Shown here: in pieces, positions 26,269 through 34,837 of the stretch
Position numbering within the stretch: the first letter of the stretch is position 1
Layout of the letters: every line of letters begins with the position of its first letter
Notes under the pieces: generated by a model
The model's input: only the letters and a program-made list of their open reading frames with translations
What the model was told of the DNA's origin: nothing
Databases searched by the model: none
Made by a program: the position numbers and the translations under genes
Source: Neobacillus mesonae
GTDB lineage: Bacteria; Bacillota; Bacilli; Bacillales; Cytobacillaceae
Assembly: GCF_001636315.1 (NCBI RefSeq)
Contig: NZ_KV440949.1
Coordinates: 3,590,973 to 3,654,972, forward strand
DNA length: 64,000 nucleotides
Direction: 5' to 3'

Positions 26269-26754
26269 ATGGAGAAAAAGTTGTTAAATTTACTTACTGG
26301 TTTATGTGTGGTTGCCCTGCCATTCTTATTTAAAGGTTCAAAAATGAGAGAAAATCTTCTTATTTTCTTCTCGAAAGGTGTTCTTGCGACACTGGTTGAT
26401 GCTTATGTTGTCGGAACCAAAAGAATTGAATATCCAGTTCGTCCTTTTGGTAAAATTTTTAAAACCAACATTATTTATGACATTCTTTTTTTTCCTATTT
26501 TAAGTGTCATTTGGGTGAAAATGTCCTATAACGATAATTTTTGGAAAATCCTATTGAAAAGTTTAGTATTTAGTGTTCCGATGAGTTTCGGTCAGTGGTA
26601 TTTTGAAAAGAATTCAAGATTATTTAAATGGAAAAAATGGTCACCATTCCATACATTCGGAAGTGTGAATTTTACTTTATTTATGATTAGAGGTTTGGTG
26701 GGATTAATAAAAAAATTAGATAAAATAAAGGGTAACCAAAATATAACCGAATAA
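26269..26754 (+). CDS. CBO0543-like membrane protein
   Basis: A 161-residue basic membrane protein with about four hydrophobic segments and characteristic blocks VDAYVVGTKRIEYPVRPF, NIIYDILFFPILSVIWVKMSY, FEKNSRLFKWKKWSPFHTF and NFTLFMIRGLVGLI. I recall near-identical blocks in Bacillus proteins annotated CBO0543 family; function unknown. AAAAAAGGATG lies ahead of ATG. The next gene starts 14 bases after its stop, so the two form an operon. Confidence 0.75.
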   Translation: MEKKLLNLLTGLCVVALPFLFKGSKMRENLLIFFSKGVLATLVDAYVVGTKRIEYPVRPFGKIFKTNIIYDILFFPILSVIWVKMSYNDNFWKILLKSLVFSVPMSFGQWYFEKNSRLFKWKKWSPFHTFGSVNFTLFMIRGLVGLIKKLDKIKGNQNITE

Positions 26755-26768
26755 TAAAGGTTGATATT

Positions 26769-27233
26769 ATGAATAAAACGTATAAGTTAGAAGCAATTCT
26801 TTGGAGCATTGCTTTTCCTGGCTTTGGCCAACTATTAAATGGTCATCTTTTAAAAGGGGTTATGTTTATCCTTTTAGAATTTATTATTAATGTAAACAGT
26901 TTATTTAACCAGGCTATCATGTTTAGTTTTCTTGGGAAAATAAATGACGCTGCCAGAGTCGTGGATTACCAATGGCTTATGTTTTATCCATGTGTTTATA
27001 TGTTTGCAATGTATGATGCTTATAAATATGCAGAAGGTGAGAATCCTCGGTTATCGTTTGTCCCATTTGCTTTTGGAGCCTATTTTGTCACAGTGGGTCT
27101 TATGTACTCACCAAAGTTCGGTATATTAATCGGTCCTATCTGGCTTCCAATGCTGTCTTTGATACCTGGGTTAGGAATTGGATTTATAATACGTTATTTT
27201 TTAATAAAAATTACTTTGAAAAAACGATTATAG
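26769..27233 (+). CDS. Small TM2-like membrane protein
   Basis: A 154-residue protein with four to five membrane segments and the opening IAFPGFGQLLNGHLLKGVMFILLEF, the P-G-x-G-Q-x-x-x-G signature of TM2-like membrane proteins. It ends in a basic tail. It is the second gene of an operon with the CBO0543-like gene, which suggests that they act together. Function unknown. Confidence 0.7.
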   Translation: MNKTYKLEAILWSIAFPGFGQLLNGHLLKGVMFILLEFIINVNSLFNQAIMFSFLGKINDAARVVDYQWLMFYPCVYMFAMYDAYKYAEGENPRLSFVPFAFGAYFVTVGLMYSPKFGILIGPIWLPMLSLIPGLGIGFIIRYFLIKITLKKRL

Positions 27234-27253
27234 TGGGAGACCTTCTTAATTTC

Positions 27254-27282
27254 AAAGAGCCTATCTGCATGGGCTTTTTTTT
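27254..27282 (+). terminator. Intrinsic terminator
   Basis: AAAGAGCC and GGGCTTT with a short loop, followed by a run of T's (27275-27282). The stretch from 27290 to 27419 includes a frame without a start (ELFVFDNHSNEKWQLI) that I cannot identify. Confidence 0.65.
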
Positions 27283-27419
27283 GAGGTACATTAGCTGAGT
27301 TATTTGTTTTTGATAATCATTCAAACGAGAAATGGCAGCTTATTAATGAAATGGAGAATGAGGCTCATTGTTCTAGTCAATAGCTTTAAAAGGATAAAAC
27401 AATAGTAGGAGGGAAACAG

Positions 27420-28043
27420 ATGGACAGTCAAAATTGTGGTTTTTCACCTATGAAACAAAATTTAGAAGATGGAATTCAACACTTAATTCATCTACTCCAA
27501 TCAAATTTGAAAGTACTCGGAAACGAAAACTATTGTGTTTTGGGAAGTCTAGAGGATGTGAAAGAACAGCTGAATTCAATTGAATCTATGGCGGCCTCCT
27601 TTTATTTAAATTGTTATTTGTCATCGTTTACTGACACATATGAGGATTTAACCGCTACTGCTCAGCATTTATCGAAACGTAAACATGGTGCGTTGATTGT
27701 AATCGAACGAAGTGACTCTCTTGATAACATTATCCAAAAAGGTACAACTATAGGTGCAATGGTAACACCAAAACTATTGGAATCCATTTTTTATCCGGGT
27801 AACCCGTTGCATGATGGGGCGGTATTAATCAGAGGAAACGTAGTTTTTTCAGCAGCCAATATACTTCCATTAACGAAGATGATTACAGAAAAAAAGCTTG
27901 GAACACGTCATCGTGCTGCTATAGGAGTATCGGAACAAAGTGATGCACTTGCACTGGTTGTTTCTGAAGAAACAGGAAAAATTTCATTTGCCTTAAACGG
28001 AAAATTATATCCGATTAACACGACACAACAAATTGTGTTCTAA
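27420..28043 (+). CDS. cdaS: Diadenylate cyclase CdaS (sporulation-type)
   Basis: This 207-residue soluble protein equals B. subtilis CdaS in length and layout: an N-terminal two-helix YojJ domain (to ~residue 60) that autoinhibits the enzyme, then a DAC domain with HGALIVIER, PLHDGAVLIRGN (DGA motif) and LGTRHRAAIGVSE (RHR motif). It makes c-di-AMP from two ATP; in B. subtilis it is expressed in the forespore and needed for efficient germination. TAGGAGG precedes the ATG. The product is the ligand of the riboswitch before kimA at 6298. rpiA follows 79 bases later. Confidence 0.93.
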   Translation: MDSQNCGFSPMKQNLEDGIQHLIHLLQSNLKVLGNENYCVLGSLEDVKEQLNSIESMAASFYLNCYLSSFTDTYEDLTATAQHLSKRKHGALIVIERSDSLDNIIQKGTTIGAMVTPKLLESIFYPGNPLHDGAVLIRGNVVFSAANILPLTKMITEKKLGTRHRAAIGVSEQSDALALVVSEETGKISFALNGKLYPINTTQQIVF

Positions 28044-28122
28044 AGTCATTCAAGAAAGGACCAATTTGTTAATCGTGTTTAACATATGAAGGACTTGCAC
28101 TATTTAATTGGAGGAAAAAACC

Positions 28123-28794
28123 TTGAATGATAAAAAAGTGGTTGGGGAAAAGGCTGTAGATTACGTGAAAGATGGTATGGTAGTTGGGCTTGGAACGGGA
28201 TCTACCGTATTTTATACCATTACTAAGCTTGGGAAATTAGTTGAAGAGGGACTGTCTATTAAAGGGATTCCAACTTCAAACCAAACGGAGAAATTGGCAA
28301 AAGAAGTAGGAATCCCACTTGTAACATTTAATGAAATCGAACAAATTGATTTTGCAATTGATGGTGCAGATGAAGTTGATGATGATTTTAATCTCATTAA
28401 AGGAGGAGGAGGTGCCCTTTTAAGAGAGAAAATTATCGCAAAAGCAGCTAAATCTTTTATAGTTATAGCTGATCCCCACAAAAGGGTGAATAAATTAGGA
28501 TCATTCCCACTTCCAGTAGAAGTGGTGCCTTTTGGATATAAAATGACTATGAAACATATCCAAAATCTTGGATGCAGCCCGCTGCTAAGGCAAAACAATG
28601 GGATCCCGTTTTTAACGGATAATGGTAACTATATTTTTGATTGCAATTTCCCCATAATAGACCAACCTGATGAACTCGAGAAAAACTTGAATCTGATTCC
28701 TGGGGTTGTCGAAAATGGACTCTTTGTTGGAATGGCTGATAAAGTCATTACCTTAAATAAGGAAAAGAGCATTATCATTAATGGAAGATTATAA
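28123..28794 (+). CDS. rpiA: Ribose-5-phosphate isomerase A
   Basis: The TTG at 28123 has GGAGG eight bases upstream; a TTG at 28108 has none. The 223-residue enzyme shows VVGLGTGSTV (phosphate loop), the FAIDGADEVDDDFNLIKGGGGALLREKI region split over the active-site Asp and Lys/Glu residues, and IADPHKRVNKLG. It interconverts ribose-5-P and ribulose-5-P in the pentose phosphate pathway. Bacilli generally use RpiB for housekeeping, so RpiA here may be accessory. Its position after cdaS is notable but unexplained. Confidence 0.93.
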   Translation: MNDKKVVGEKAVDYVKDGMVVGLGTGSTVFYTITKLGKLVEEGLSIKGIPTSNQTEKLAKEVGIPLVTFNEIEQIDFAIDGADEVDDDFNLIKGGGGALLREKIIAKAAKSFIVIADPHKRVNKLGSFPLPVEVVPFGYKMTMKHIQNLGCSPLLRQNNGIPFLTDNGNYIFDCNFPIIDQPDELEKNLNLIPGVVENGLFVGMADKVITLNKEKSIIINGRL

Positions 28795-28825
28795 ATTTGA
28801 CATAAAACTAAAATAGCATTACAAT

Positions 28826-28858
28826 TATCTCATATTCGAGATATTTGAATATGAGATA
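28826..28858. promoter_or_regulatory. MhqR-type operator 5 with overlapping hairpin
   Basis: TATCTC-ATATTC-GAGATA (28826-28843) is a near-perfect MhqR site. ATCTCATATTC also pairs with GAATATGAGAT (to 28858), so the segment doubles as a hairpin followed by ATTGTTGTTTTT and may terminate rpiA. It controls the dioxygenase remnant and possibly the intact dioxygenase downstream. Confidence 0.75.
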
Positions 28859-28993
28859 TTGTTGTTTTTACTCTTTAGGTTACTTTTTATACACTGTTGC
28901 ATTTTGTCCTGAAAAATTAATGAGGAAGAATATGATCAATAGGCAGGGCGTTTAAAAGAGTACCGATTACAGAATTCAGGGAAAGTGGAAAGG

Positions 28994-29151
28994 TATTACT
29001 TCAAGGCTTTATATTTCAGAGAATCCAATGGGAAATTGAATTGTCAACGGATACACCAGGATTTACGACAGATGAACCAATGGAAACAATGGGAGAAAAA
29101 CTGGCACTTCCACCATTTTTGGAACCAAATCGAAAAAAGATCGAGGCCTAA
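28994..29151 (+). pseudogene. Ring-cleaving dioxygenase remnant 2
   Basis: [14 protein letters not shown] and, after a small deletion/frameshift, [20 protein letters not shown] and [15 protein letters not shown] followed by TAA. These match the C-terminal end of the intact dioxygenase at 29202 (PGFMGDEPYETLGEKL, LPPFLEPKRAEIEK). Only about 50 codons remain, and no N-terminal half is visible. The fragment lies between operator 5 and the intact gene, so a tandem copy was lost there. Confidence 0.75.
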
Positions 29152-29201
29152 TTACGATCACTAATCTTAAATTAAATCTCATTTTCTTGGAGGAATATAT
29201 A

Positions 29202-30179
29202 ATGAACCATTTAAAAGGAATACACCATGTAACAGCTATTACAAGTAGTGCAGAAAAGAACTATGAATTTTTCACTTATGTTTTAGGAATGCGTTTAGTA
29301 AAAAAAACAGTCAATCAAGATGATATTCAAACCTATCATTTATTCTTTGCAGATGATAAAGGCAGCGCAGGCACAGATATGACTTTCTTTGACTTCCCCG
29401 GCATTCTGAAAGGTGTACATGGTACAAACGAGATTTCAAAAACATCGTTCCGTGTACCAAGTGATGCTGCATTAGATTATTGGGTCAGTCGTTTTGATCG
29501 TCTAGAAGTTAAACATACTGGAATCAAAGAACAATTTGGCAAGAATACTCTCTCCTTCGTTGATTTTGATGATCAGCAATATCAATTGATTTCAGATGAA
29601 TTCAATAAAGGGGTGGAATCCGGTACACCTTGGCAAAAGGGTCCAATTCCATTGGAATATGCAATTACTGGTTTAGGACCTGTTTTTGTTCGAATTGCAA
29701 ATTTTGATTACTTTAAAGAAATGATGGAAAAAGTTCTATTATTTAAAGAGACTGATCAAGAAGGGTCATTCCATTTATTTGAAGTGGGTGAAGGTGGAAA
29801 TGGTGCCTCAGTCATAGTAGAATTTAACGCGATTCTTCCTGAAGCCCGACAAGGTTTTGGTACGGTACACCATGCGGCATTCCGAGTAGAGAATCGCTCA
29901 GTATTAGAGGAATGGATTGAGCGTATGAGCAGTTTTGGATATCATACATCCGGTTATGTAAATCGTCACTTTTTTGAGTCATTGTACGCAAGGGTTGCAC
30001 CACAAATCTTATTTGAGTTTGCTACCGATGGTCCTGGTTTTATGGGGGATGAACCATATGAAACGCTTGGGGAAAAGTTATCATTACCTCCATTCTTAGA
30101 GCCTAAACGTGCAGAAATAGAAAAATTAGTTCGCCCAATTGATACAGTGAGAAGTACAAAGGAATTTATCAAAGAATAA
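29202..30179 (+). CDS. mhqO: Ring-cleaving dioxygenase, MhqO/MhqA type
   Basis: ATG at 29202 (MNHLKGIHHVTAIT) follows TTGGAGG. The 325-residue protein is a two-module vicinal oxygen chelate enzyme: module one begins GIHHVTAI with the metal His, module two has FGTVHHAAFRV, and the C-terminal YARVAPQILFEFATDGPGF supplies the metal Glu. Family members are induced by hydroquinones and confer resistance to them, probably by Fe-dependent ring opening. Operator 5 lies 360 bases upstream with only remnant sequence between. Terminator at 30225. Confidence 0.9.
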   Translation: MNHLKGIHHVTAITSSAEKNYEFFTYVLGMRLVKKTVNQDDIQTYHLFFADDKGSAGTDMTFFDFPGILKGVHGTNEISKTSFRVPSDAALDYWVSRFDRLEVKHTGIKEQFGKNTLSFVDFDDQQYQLISDEFNKGVESGTPWQKGPIPLEYAITGLGPVFVRIANFDYFKEMMEKVLLFKETDQEGSFHLFEVGEGGNGASVIVEFNAILPEARQGFGTVHHAAFRVENRSVLEEWIERMSSFGYHTSGYVNRHFFESLYARVAPQILFEFATDGPGFMGDEPYETLGEKLSLPPFLEPKRAEIEKLVRPIDTVRSTKEFIKE

Positions 30180-30224
30180 AACGAAAATCATTAGAAAAAA
30201 GATGAAAGTAAATTTTGACTTAAA

Positions 30225-30264
30225 AAAGACGGTGTTTCCTACGCTAAGGAATCATCGTCTTTAT
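30225..30264 (+). terminator. Intrinsic terminator after mhqO
   Basis: AAAGACGGTGTTTCCT pairs with AGGAATCATCGTCTTT across a short loop, followed by ATTAG. Confidence 0.8.
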
Positions 30265-30322
30265 TAGTGTATATATTTTTCAAATATAACCATATCTAAT
30301 GCTCTAATGCCATTTTCAGAAT
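30264..30322 (-). pseudogene. Degraded copy of the 3' end of a GNAT gene
   Basis: The minus strand reads SENGIRALDMVIFEKYIH then stop, almost the same as the end of the GNAT gene at 18679 (FENGIRALDMVMFEKILDE). A 20-base block is identical between the two sites. The rest of the gene is absent here, so this is a truncated second copy. From 30323 to 30441 I see nothing else. Confidence 0.65.
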
Positions 30323-30441
30323 TTTGAGTGTAAAAACTATCGTGCTTCGCAGCTAAAAAAAGACTGCCACAGCAACCTATTAAATCGTATTCTTATTTTA
30401 GGAATTTTGTTTCTATAGGACTTTTTAGAATTCATGAACGT

Positions 30442-30855
30442 TTAATAGACAAAACTCGCATCGTCATTATTCATTTTATTTTTTTTATACGCTAAAGGAG
30501 TCATGTTCATAGAATCTCTGAATTTATTAATAAAATAGCTTGTACTATTAAAACCAACTTGATAGGCAACTTCAGTAATATTAGAATCACTTTGCTGCAG
30601 TAGATATAAGCTCTTTTGTATACGATAATCTATAACATAATTTAATGGTGTACTTTTTAAAAACCTCTTGAAATATCGGCAGCATTCAGAACGGCTCAGC
30701 TGACCAGCTCTTGCAATATCCTCTAACATAATTTTTTCTGCATAGTTCTGATGAATCCAACTTAACATTTGCTTCATTCTTTGACTCTTTACTATTTCCG
30801 TCTGAACATATTCCAGTTTAAAACCATTATCGATTAAGTTTTTCCAAATTAAATG
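30442..30855 (-). pseudogene. AraC-family regulator, C-terminal part only
   Basis: The frame is open from 30855 and contains the full AraC C-terminal domain with both helix-turn-helix units: LEDIARAGQLSRSECCRYFKRFLKSTP and NITEVAYQVGFNSTSYFINKFRDSM, then TPLAYKK. The N-terminal sensor domain is missing and the frame is cut by a stop at 30856. The first ATG (30777) would yield a 111-residue DNA-binding domain without sensor. That could still be made, but the coding frame upstream of the ATG argues for a decayed larger gene. Confidence 0.7.
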
Positions 30856-31102
30856 TTAATTGTATAGAATAGAGTCGCTTTTTTTATTCAGGTAACGTGA
30901 GTTTAAGAGCAGTATCTAACAAGTGTTTAACAAACGGGTCAGATTGATGAGTAACTCATTTTTAAAATAAATGGATATTTTAAGAGATTGTGAGAAATGT
31001 ATTTAAACGAAGGGGCAGTTAAGTGACAGAAGGAATCTTATAAGAGAGCACAGAATACCTATAATAATTATGGGAATGGATTATTAAAAGGGGGGAATAT
31101 GG

Positions 31103-31630
31103 GTGCTTGAAAAAACTGTCTTAGAAAAACTTAATCGTGAAAGAGATGACTTAAACCCTTTAGTTGTAATGATGTGTGGAATGGCAGGTTCTGGAAAAAC
31201 TACCTTCTCACAAAAGTTAGAAAAGGCTGGGTTTGTACGTCTTTCTATAGATGAAGAAGTCTGGTCTACTAATGGTCGATACGGAATAGATTATCCGATT
31301 GAAAAATATAGAGAGTATTTGGATAAAGCACATTTAAGATTGCTTGATAAACTAGTAAAGTTAATTCTTAATAAGCAACAAGTAGTGGTTGACTCTAGTT
31401 TTTGGAGACAGTCTGAAAGGATTAAATATAAGCAGCTAATTGAAACTGCTGGTGGTAAATGGCGTCTTATTTATTTGAAAGTTAATCCTGATGATTTGCG
31501 TGAACGTCTAAAGATAAGAAGTAACCGGTTTGATGCAAATGCTGCTTTTCCAATAACAGAGGAAATATTCACTTCCTTCCTTAATGGATTTGAGGTTCCA
31601 AAAGGAGAAGGAGAAATTGTAATTGAATAA
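31103..31630 (+). CDS. P-loop ATPase/small-molecule kinase (AAA_33 type)
   Basis: A GTG start eight bases after AAGGGGGGAA. The 175-residue protein has Walker A GMAGSGKTTFSQKL (residues ~26-39), the strand VVVDSSFWR as Walker B-like, and a lid segment with paired arginines (RERLKIRSNRFDANAAFPIT). This is the pattern of small ATP-dependent kinases of the AAA_33/zeta-like group, which phosphorylate nucleosides, sugars or antibiotics. The substrate is unknown. Confidence 0.8.
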   Translation: MLEKTVLEKLNRERDDLNPLVVMMCGMAGSGKTTFSQKLEKAGFVRLSIDEEVWSTNGRYGIDYPIEKYREYLDKAHLRLLDKLVKLILNKQQVVVDSSFWRQSERIKYKQLIETAGGKWRLIYLKVNPDDLRERLKIRSNRFDANAAFPITEEIFTSFLNGFEVPKGEGEIVIE

Positions 31631-31646
31631 AATGTAGAGCCAAAAT

Positions 31647-31678
31647 AAAAAGTGATGGAAAAAGACCATCACTTTTTT
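31647..31678. terminator. Bidirectional terminator between the kinase gene and hup
   Basis: AAAAAGTGATGG and CCATCACTTTTTT form a 12-bp stem with A's and T's on both flanks, serving two convergent genes. Confidence 0.9.
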
Positions 31679-31696
31679 GTTATCTAGTAAGATTAC

Positions 31697-31975
31697 TTAT
31701 TTACCAGCTACAGCATCCTTTAATTGCTTTCCAGGCTTAAATGCAGGTACTTTTCCGCCTTGGATTTCAATTTCTTCTCCAGTTTGTGGGTTACGTCCCT
31801 TACGAGCAGCACGTTCACGAACCTCAAAGTTACCGAAACCAATTAATTGAACTTTATCCCCATTTTTTAATGCTTCCGATATAGAATTCAAAACCGCATC
31901 TACAGCTTTACCAGCATCTTTTTGTGAAAGTTCGGAAGTTTGAGCCACTTGACTCACAAGTTCTGTTTTATTCAT
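31697..31975 (-). CDS. hup: DNA-binding protein HU
   Basis: A 92-residue HU-family nucleoid protein: [21 protein letters not shown], the [33 protein letters not shown] arm region with the DNA-intercalating Pro in RNPQTG, and [13 protein letters not shown] at the end. It binds DNA non-specifically as a dimer. This looks like a second HU rather than the main hbs copy, whose neighbourhood is different in bacilli; that is inference. GGAGT precedes the ATG. Confidence 0.95.
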   Translation of the reverse strand: MNKTELVSQVAQTSELSQKDAGKAVDAVLNSISEALKNGDKVQLIGFGNFEVRERAARKGRNPQTGEEIEIQGGKVPAFKPGKQLKDAVAGK

Positions 31976-32154
31976 TACACTACACTCCTTAAAAATAACA
32001 TTGAACCCTTATGGGTGTACCTAAGTTTTACTATATCATACCTAAGTTCGCAACTTTTAAATGAAGGTGAATGGTATTTTTAGTGAGTAAACGGACCCAA
32101 ACACATATTGATTATGAAAGGTTCAAGTGACTTTATAAAAAAGTCTGGGGTCAG

Positions 32155-32700
32155 TTATCGAATAAAATAACGGCCTAAAAGATTGCCAACTAGGAAAACC
32201 GGGATCAAGATCAAACTAACCGGAAGACTGGTGAAAACCAAATGCCAGTCCATCTGTCCATATTCGACTAAAAAATAATATGTAACGAGGCAGTAAGGGA
32301 TAAGGAGGAGCAGTGACGTTATGATGCCAGGGGTGTAGCCCCTGAACATAATGCTTTGAACAATATGCATGAATGCCTGCAAAACAAATAAATTAAGAAT
32401 GGCTGTAAATAAAAGAAAACCCCCTCCGTTAGATGAAAAATGAGCGGTCATCACTGCAGTGATTGAGATAATCAGTAAAATCCATGTAGCTGAAACAGCA
32501 AGCTGGGCAGCGGTCGAACCTAGTTTTTCCCTCATTCTTAATGTTAGTTCGACGAAGCTAGTTTTTGGATAGTTGTCTTTGTTTGCAGCCATGGAAGATT
32601 CAATGGTTATGATCTCTTCTAAGTCATGGAAAATAAAAATGATGGGAAACAACCAAATTAATGTTTTAAGATCCAGAAATTGGTGGATAGCCCCTAACAT
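32155..32700 (-). CDS. HXXEE domain membrane protein
   Basis: The 181-residue protein has five hydrophobic segments and the signature FHDLEEI near residue 25, the H-x-x-E-E motif that defines this family of bacterial membrane proteins. Function is unknown; the conserved His and Glu residues at the membrane face suggest metal binding. GGGGGTAG lies upstream of ATG. No co-transcribed partner is evident; the terpene cyclase upstream of it on the same strand ends 136 bases before it. Confidence 0.8.
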   Translation of the reverse strand: MLGAIHQFLDLKTLIWLFPIIFIFHDLEEIITIESSMAANKDNYPKTSFVELTLRMREKLGSTAAQLAVSATWILLIISITAVMTAHFSSNGGGFLLFTAILNLFVLQAFMHIVQSIMFRGYTPGIITSLLLLIPYCLVTYYFLVEYGQMDWHLVFTSLPVSLILIPVFLVGNLLGRYFIR

Positions 32701-32835
32701 CTTTTGTCTACCCCCTTTTAGTTGGTAAGATTTTTTTCTCCAAGACTACCGTCAGTTGTGGTTTGTTCATTTTATGGGACAGGATATAAAAATATGCCAA
32801 AGGGCATTCAAGGGATCTTTTGAATACACAAATCC

Positions 32836-34740
32836 TTAACTAAAATCCTGGTGTGACTTACCCGTTAAAAGCTGTCCACCAACTAATTTTTGATAATGGG
32901 CAAGGGAAATCAATGGAAAAACATATTCATAACAATGATAATTGATATAAAAGGACCCTGCCATTCCCCTTCCTTTTGGGTAGGTCGTCGTCCATTTCTT
33001 TTCTTTTTTCTCCACTAAAAAAGCTGCACCGTTTTCAATTTCAGGTGTTACGCTACTTGCGGCTGAAATGAGTGTGTCAAGGGCCCAAGCGGTATGAGTG
33101 CGGGTACTTTCACCCAACGGGACATAACAATTTTTGATATCACTTTTACAGGATTCTCCCCATCCTCCGTCGGGATTTTGAATTTTCCGCAACCAAGTTA
33201 GAGCCTTTTGAATAGCTGGATGATTCGTAGAAACTCCAACCGCAATCAGTCCCGTTACAGCCGCCCATGTACCATAAATATACACTCCCCATCGCCCCAC
33301 CCAGGAGCCATCTGAATTTTGATGCCGCAACAGCCAACGAATCCCACGTTTCACCTTGGGATGGTGATGATCCAAATGGGTATAGTTTCCAAAGAACTCT
33401 AAAGTCCTTCCCGTTAAATCAACTGTCGACGGATCAATCAATAAATCTTTTCCACCCTCTATCGGTAACAAATTCAACACTTTCTTATCCACATTCTTTT
33501 CGAATGCCGCCCAACCGCCGTCATTGTTTTGCATAGAAATCAGCCAGTTTACTCCACGATCCCATGCCTGACGGTAATCCGCTTGCTCTGTGGCCAAAGT
33601 ACGGATTGCCCTCAGTGCAGCTGTTGTGTCGTCAATATCTGGGTGGATTGTGTTCATGTCTGCAAACCCCCAACCTCCCGGTAACAGGTTCGGTTCATGA
33701 ATGACCCAATCCCCGTATTTGAGATGCTGACGGGAGAGAATGTAATGATTTGCCTTTTGAATATTGTTGGATGAATAGGGAACTCCGGATTCTTGCAGAG
33801 CATAATTAATTAAAGTTGTATTCCAGACCGAAGCCGTCGTGTACTGGCAGTGAAGTTCTCCGTCAATTCGGCATGACATCGCTTTTAAACCGTGCACAGC
33901 ACGAGTAATCACCGGATGTGTAGTCGAATACCCCCTCGCCAGTAAGGCAAAAATCATTAGTAAAGTCGAGCTGAAATAATTAACAAAGGTGCCGTCCGGT
34001 TCGATTCGGTCCAGCATATATTTTTCGGCACGATATAATGACAATTCGCGAAGATTTACATGGGATTTCAGACCCTGAATCCCCTGTTTAATCCATTTGA
34101 TCACTGAGCGGGCCTCTTCTGCTTGATCCTCTGTAAAAAAACGAACCTCTTTTTTTTGAAACAAATCGGAGAGATTGGGCGATCGAGGCGTTCTCTTACG
34201 GAAATTCGTATTGGCGAGAATCAAAAAAGGAATAAGGTTCGCTCTTCCGTACACGGAGAGGTCAAAAAGGTTGATTGGAAAGGAGTCTGGTAAAAGCATC
34301 ACTTCAATATTAATGGGGAAGTGCGGCCACGCACATTGCCCTGTCATGGCCAGCATGATTTTCAAAAACATATGGACTTCCGCGGCCCCTCCTTTGGCCA
34401 GAATAAACCTTCTTGCTGCCTGGATTTCCTGGTCTTTTGGATCTCGATAACCAGAATAAAGAAGAGCATAATACGCTTCCACAGTAGATGTTAGATTCCC
34501 TTTTTCCTCATCATGAAACAGCTTCCAAGACCCATCTTCCTGCTGTTTCCCGGCGATACGCTGCACCAATTCTTGTATGAACTCCTCATCATTTATCTCC
34601 AATGTCCGTAATAAGATAATCATACTGCAGTCTGTTGCGATCCCGGTCTCGAAAGGGTAATGCCAGGCCCCGTCCTCTGATTGGTCCTGGATTAACTGAT
34701 TAGCGATTCTATTAATTTCCTTATATACCCGATGCCTCAT
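32836..34740 (-). CDS. shc: Squalene-hopene / tetraprenyl-beta-curcumene cyclase
   Basis: ATG at 34740 (MRHRVYKEINRIANQL) has GAGAGG upstream and gives 634 residues, the usual length; the open frame to 34836 overlaps the divergent gene. It is a class II triterpene cyclase: DIDD in HPDIDDTTAALRA (near residue 367) is the catalytic DxDD, and there are several QW repeats (QEDGSWKLF, QNNDGGWAAF, QNSDGSWVGRWGVYIYGTW, QNPDGGWGESC). It protonates squalene to hopanoids, or cyclises C35 polyprenyl chains to sesquarterpenoids as in B. subtilis SqhC. The two activities cannot be separated by eye. Confidence 0.93.
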   Translation of the reverse strand: MRHRVYKEINRIANQLIQDQSEDGAWHYPFETGIATDCSMIILLRTLEINDEEFIQELVQRIAGKQQEDGSWKLFHDEEKGNLTSTVEAYYALLYSGYRDPKDQEIQAARRFILAKGGAAEVHMFLKIMLAMTGQCAWPHFPINIEVMLLPDSFPINLFDLSVYGRANLIPFLILANTNFRKRTPRSPNLSDLFQKKEVRFFTEDQAEEARSVIKWIKQGIQGLKSHVNLRELSLYRAEKYMLDRIEPDGTFVNYFSSTLLMIFALLARGYSTTHPVITRAVHGLKAMSCRIDGELHCQYTTASVWNTTLINYALQESGVPYSSNNIQKANHYILSRQHLKYGDWVIHEPNLLPGGWGFADMNTIHPDIDDTTAALRAIRTLATEQADYRQAWDRGVNWLISMQNNDGGWAAFEKNVDKKVLNLLPIEGGKDLLIDPSTVDLTGRTLEFFGNYTHLDHHHPKVKRGIRWLLRHQNSDGSWVGRWGVYIYGTWAAVTGLIAVGVSTNHPAIQKALTWLRKIQNPDGGWGESCKSDIKNCYVPLGESTRTHTAWALDTLISAASSVTPEIENGAAFLVEKKEKKWTTTYPKGRGMAGSFYINYHCYEYVFPLISLAHYQKLVGGQLLTGKSHQDFS

Positions 34741-34777
34741 ATTCCCTATCCTCTCCCAAAAATTCATCTTTTTAAAA

Positions 34778-34801
34778 TTCATATTCTGTGAGCAATATGA
34801 A
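34778..34801. promoter_or_regulatory. Inverted repeat in the divergent shc / DUF2515 promoter region
   Basis: TTCATATT (34778) and AATATGAA (to 34801) surround an 8-base spacer in the 97-bp divergent region, a plausible operator serving both genes. Confidence 0.4.
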
Positions 34802-34837
34802 TATGCTCCTTTGATGGGGAGGATTGAAACAGTCAAA

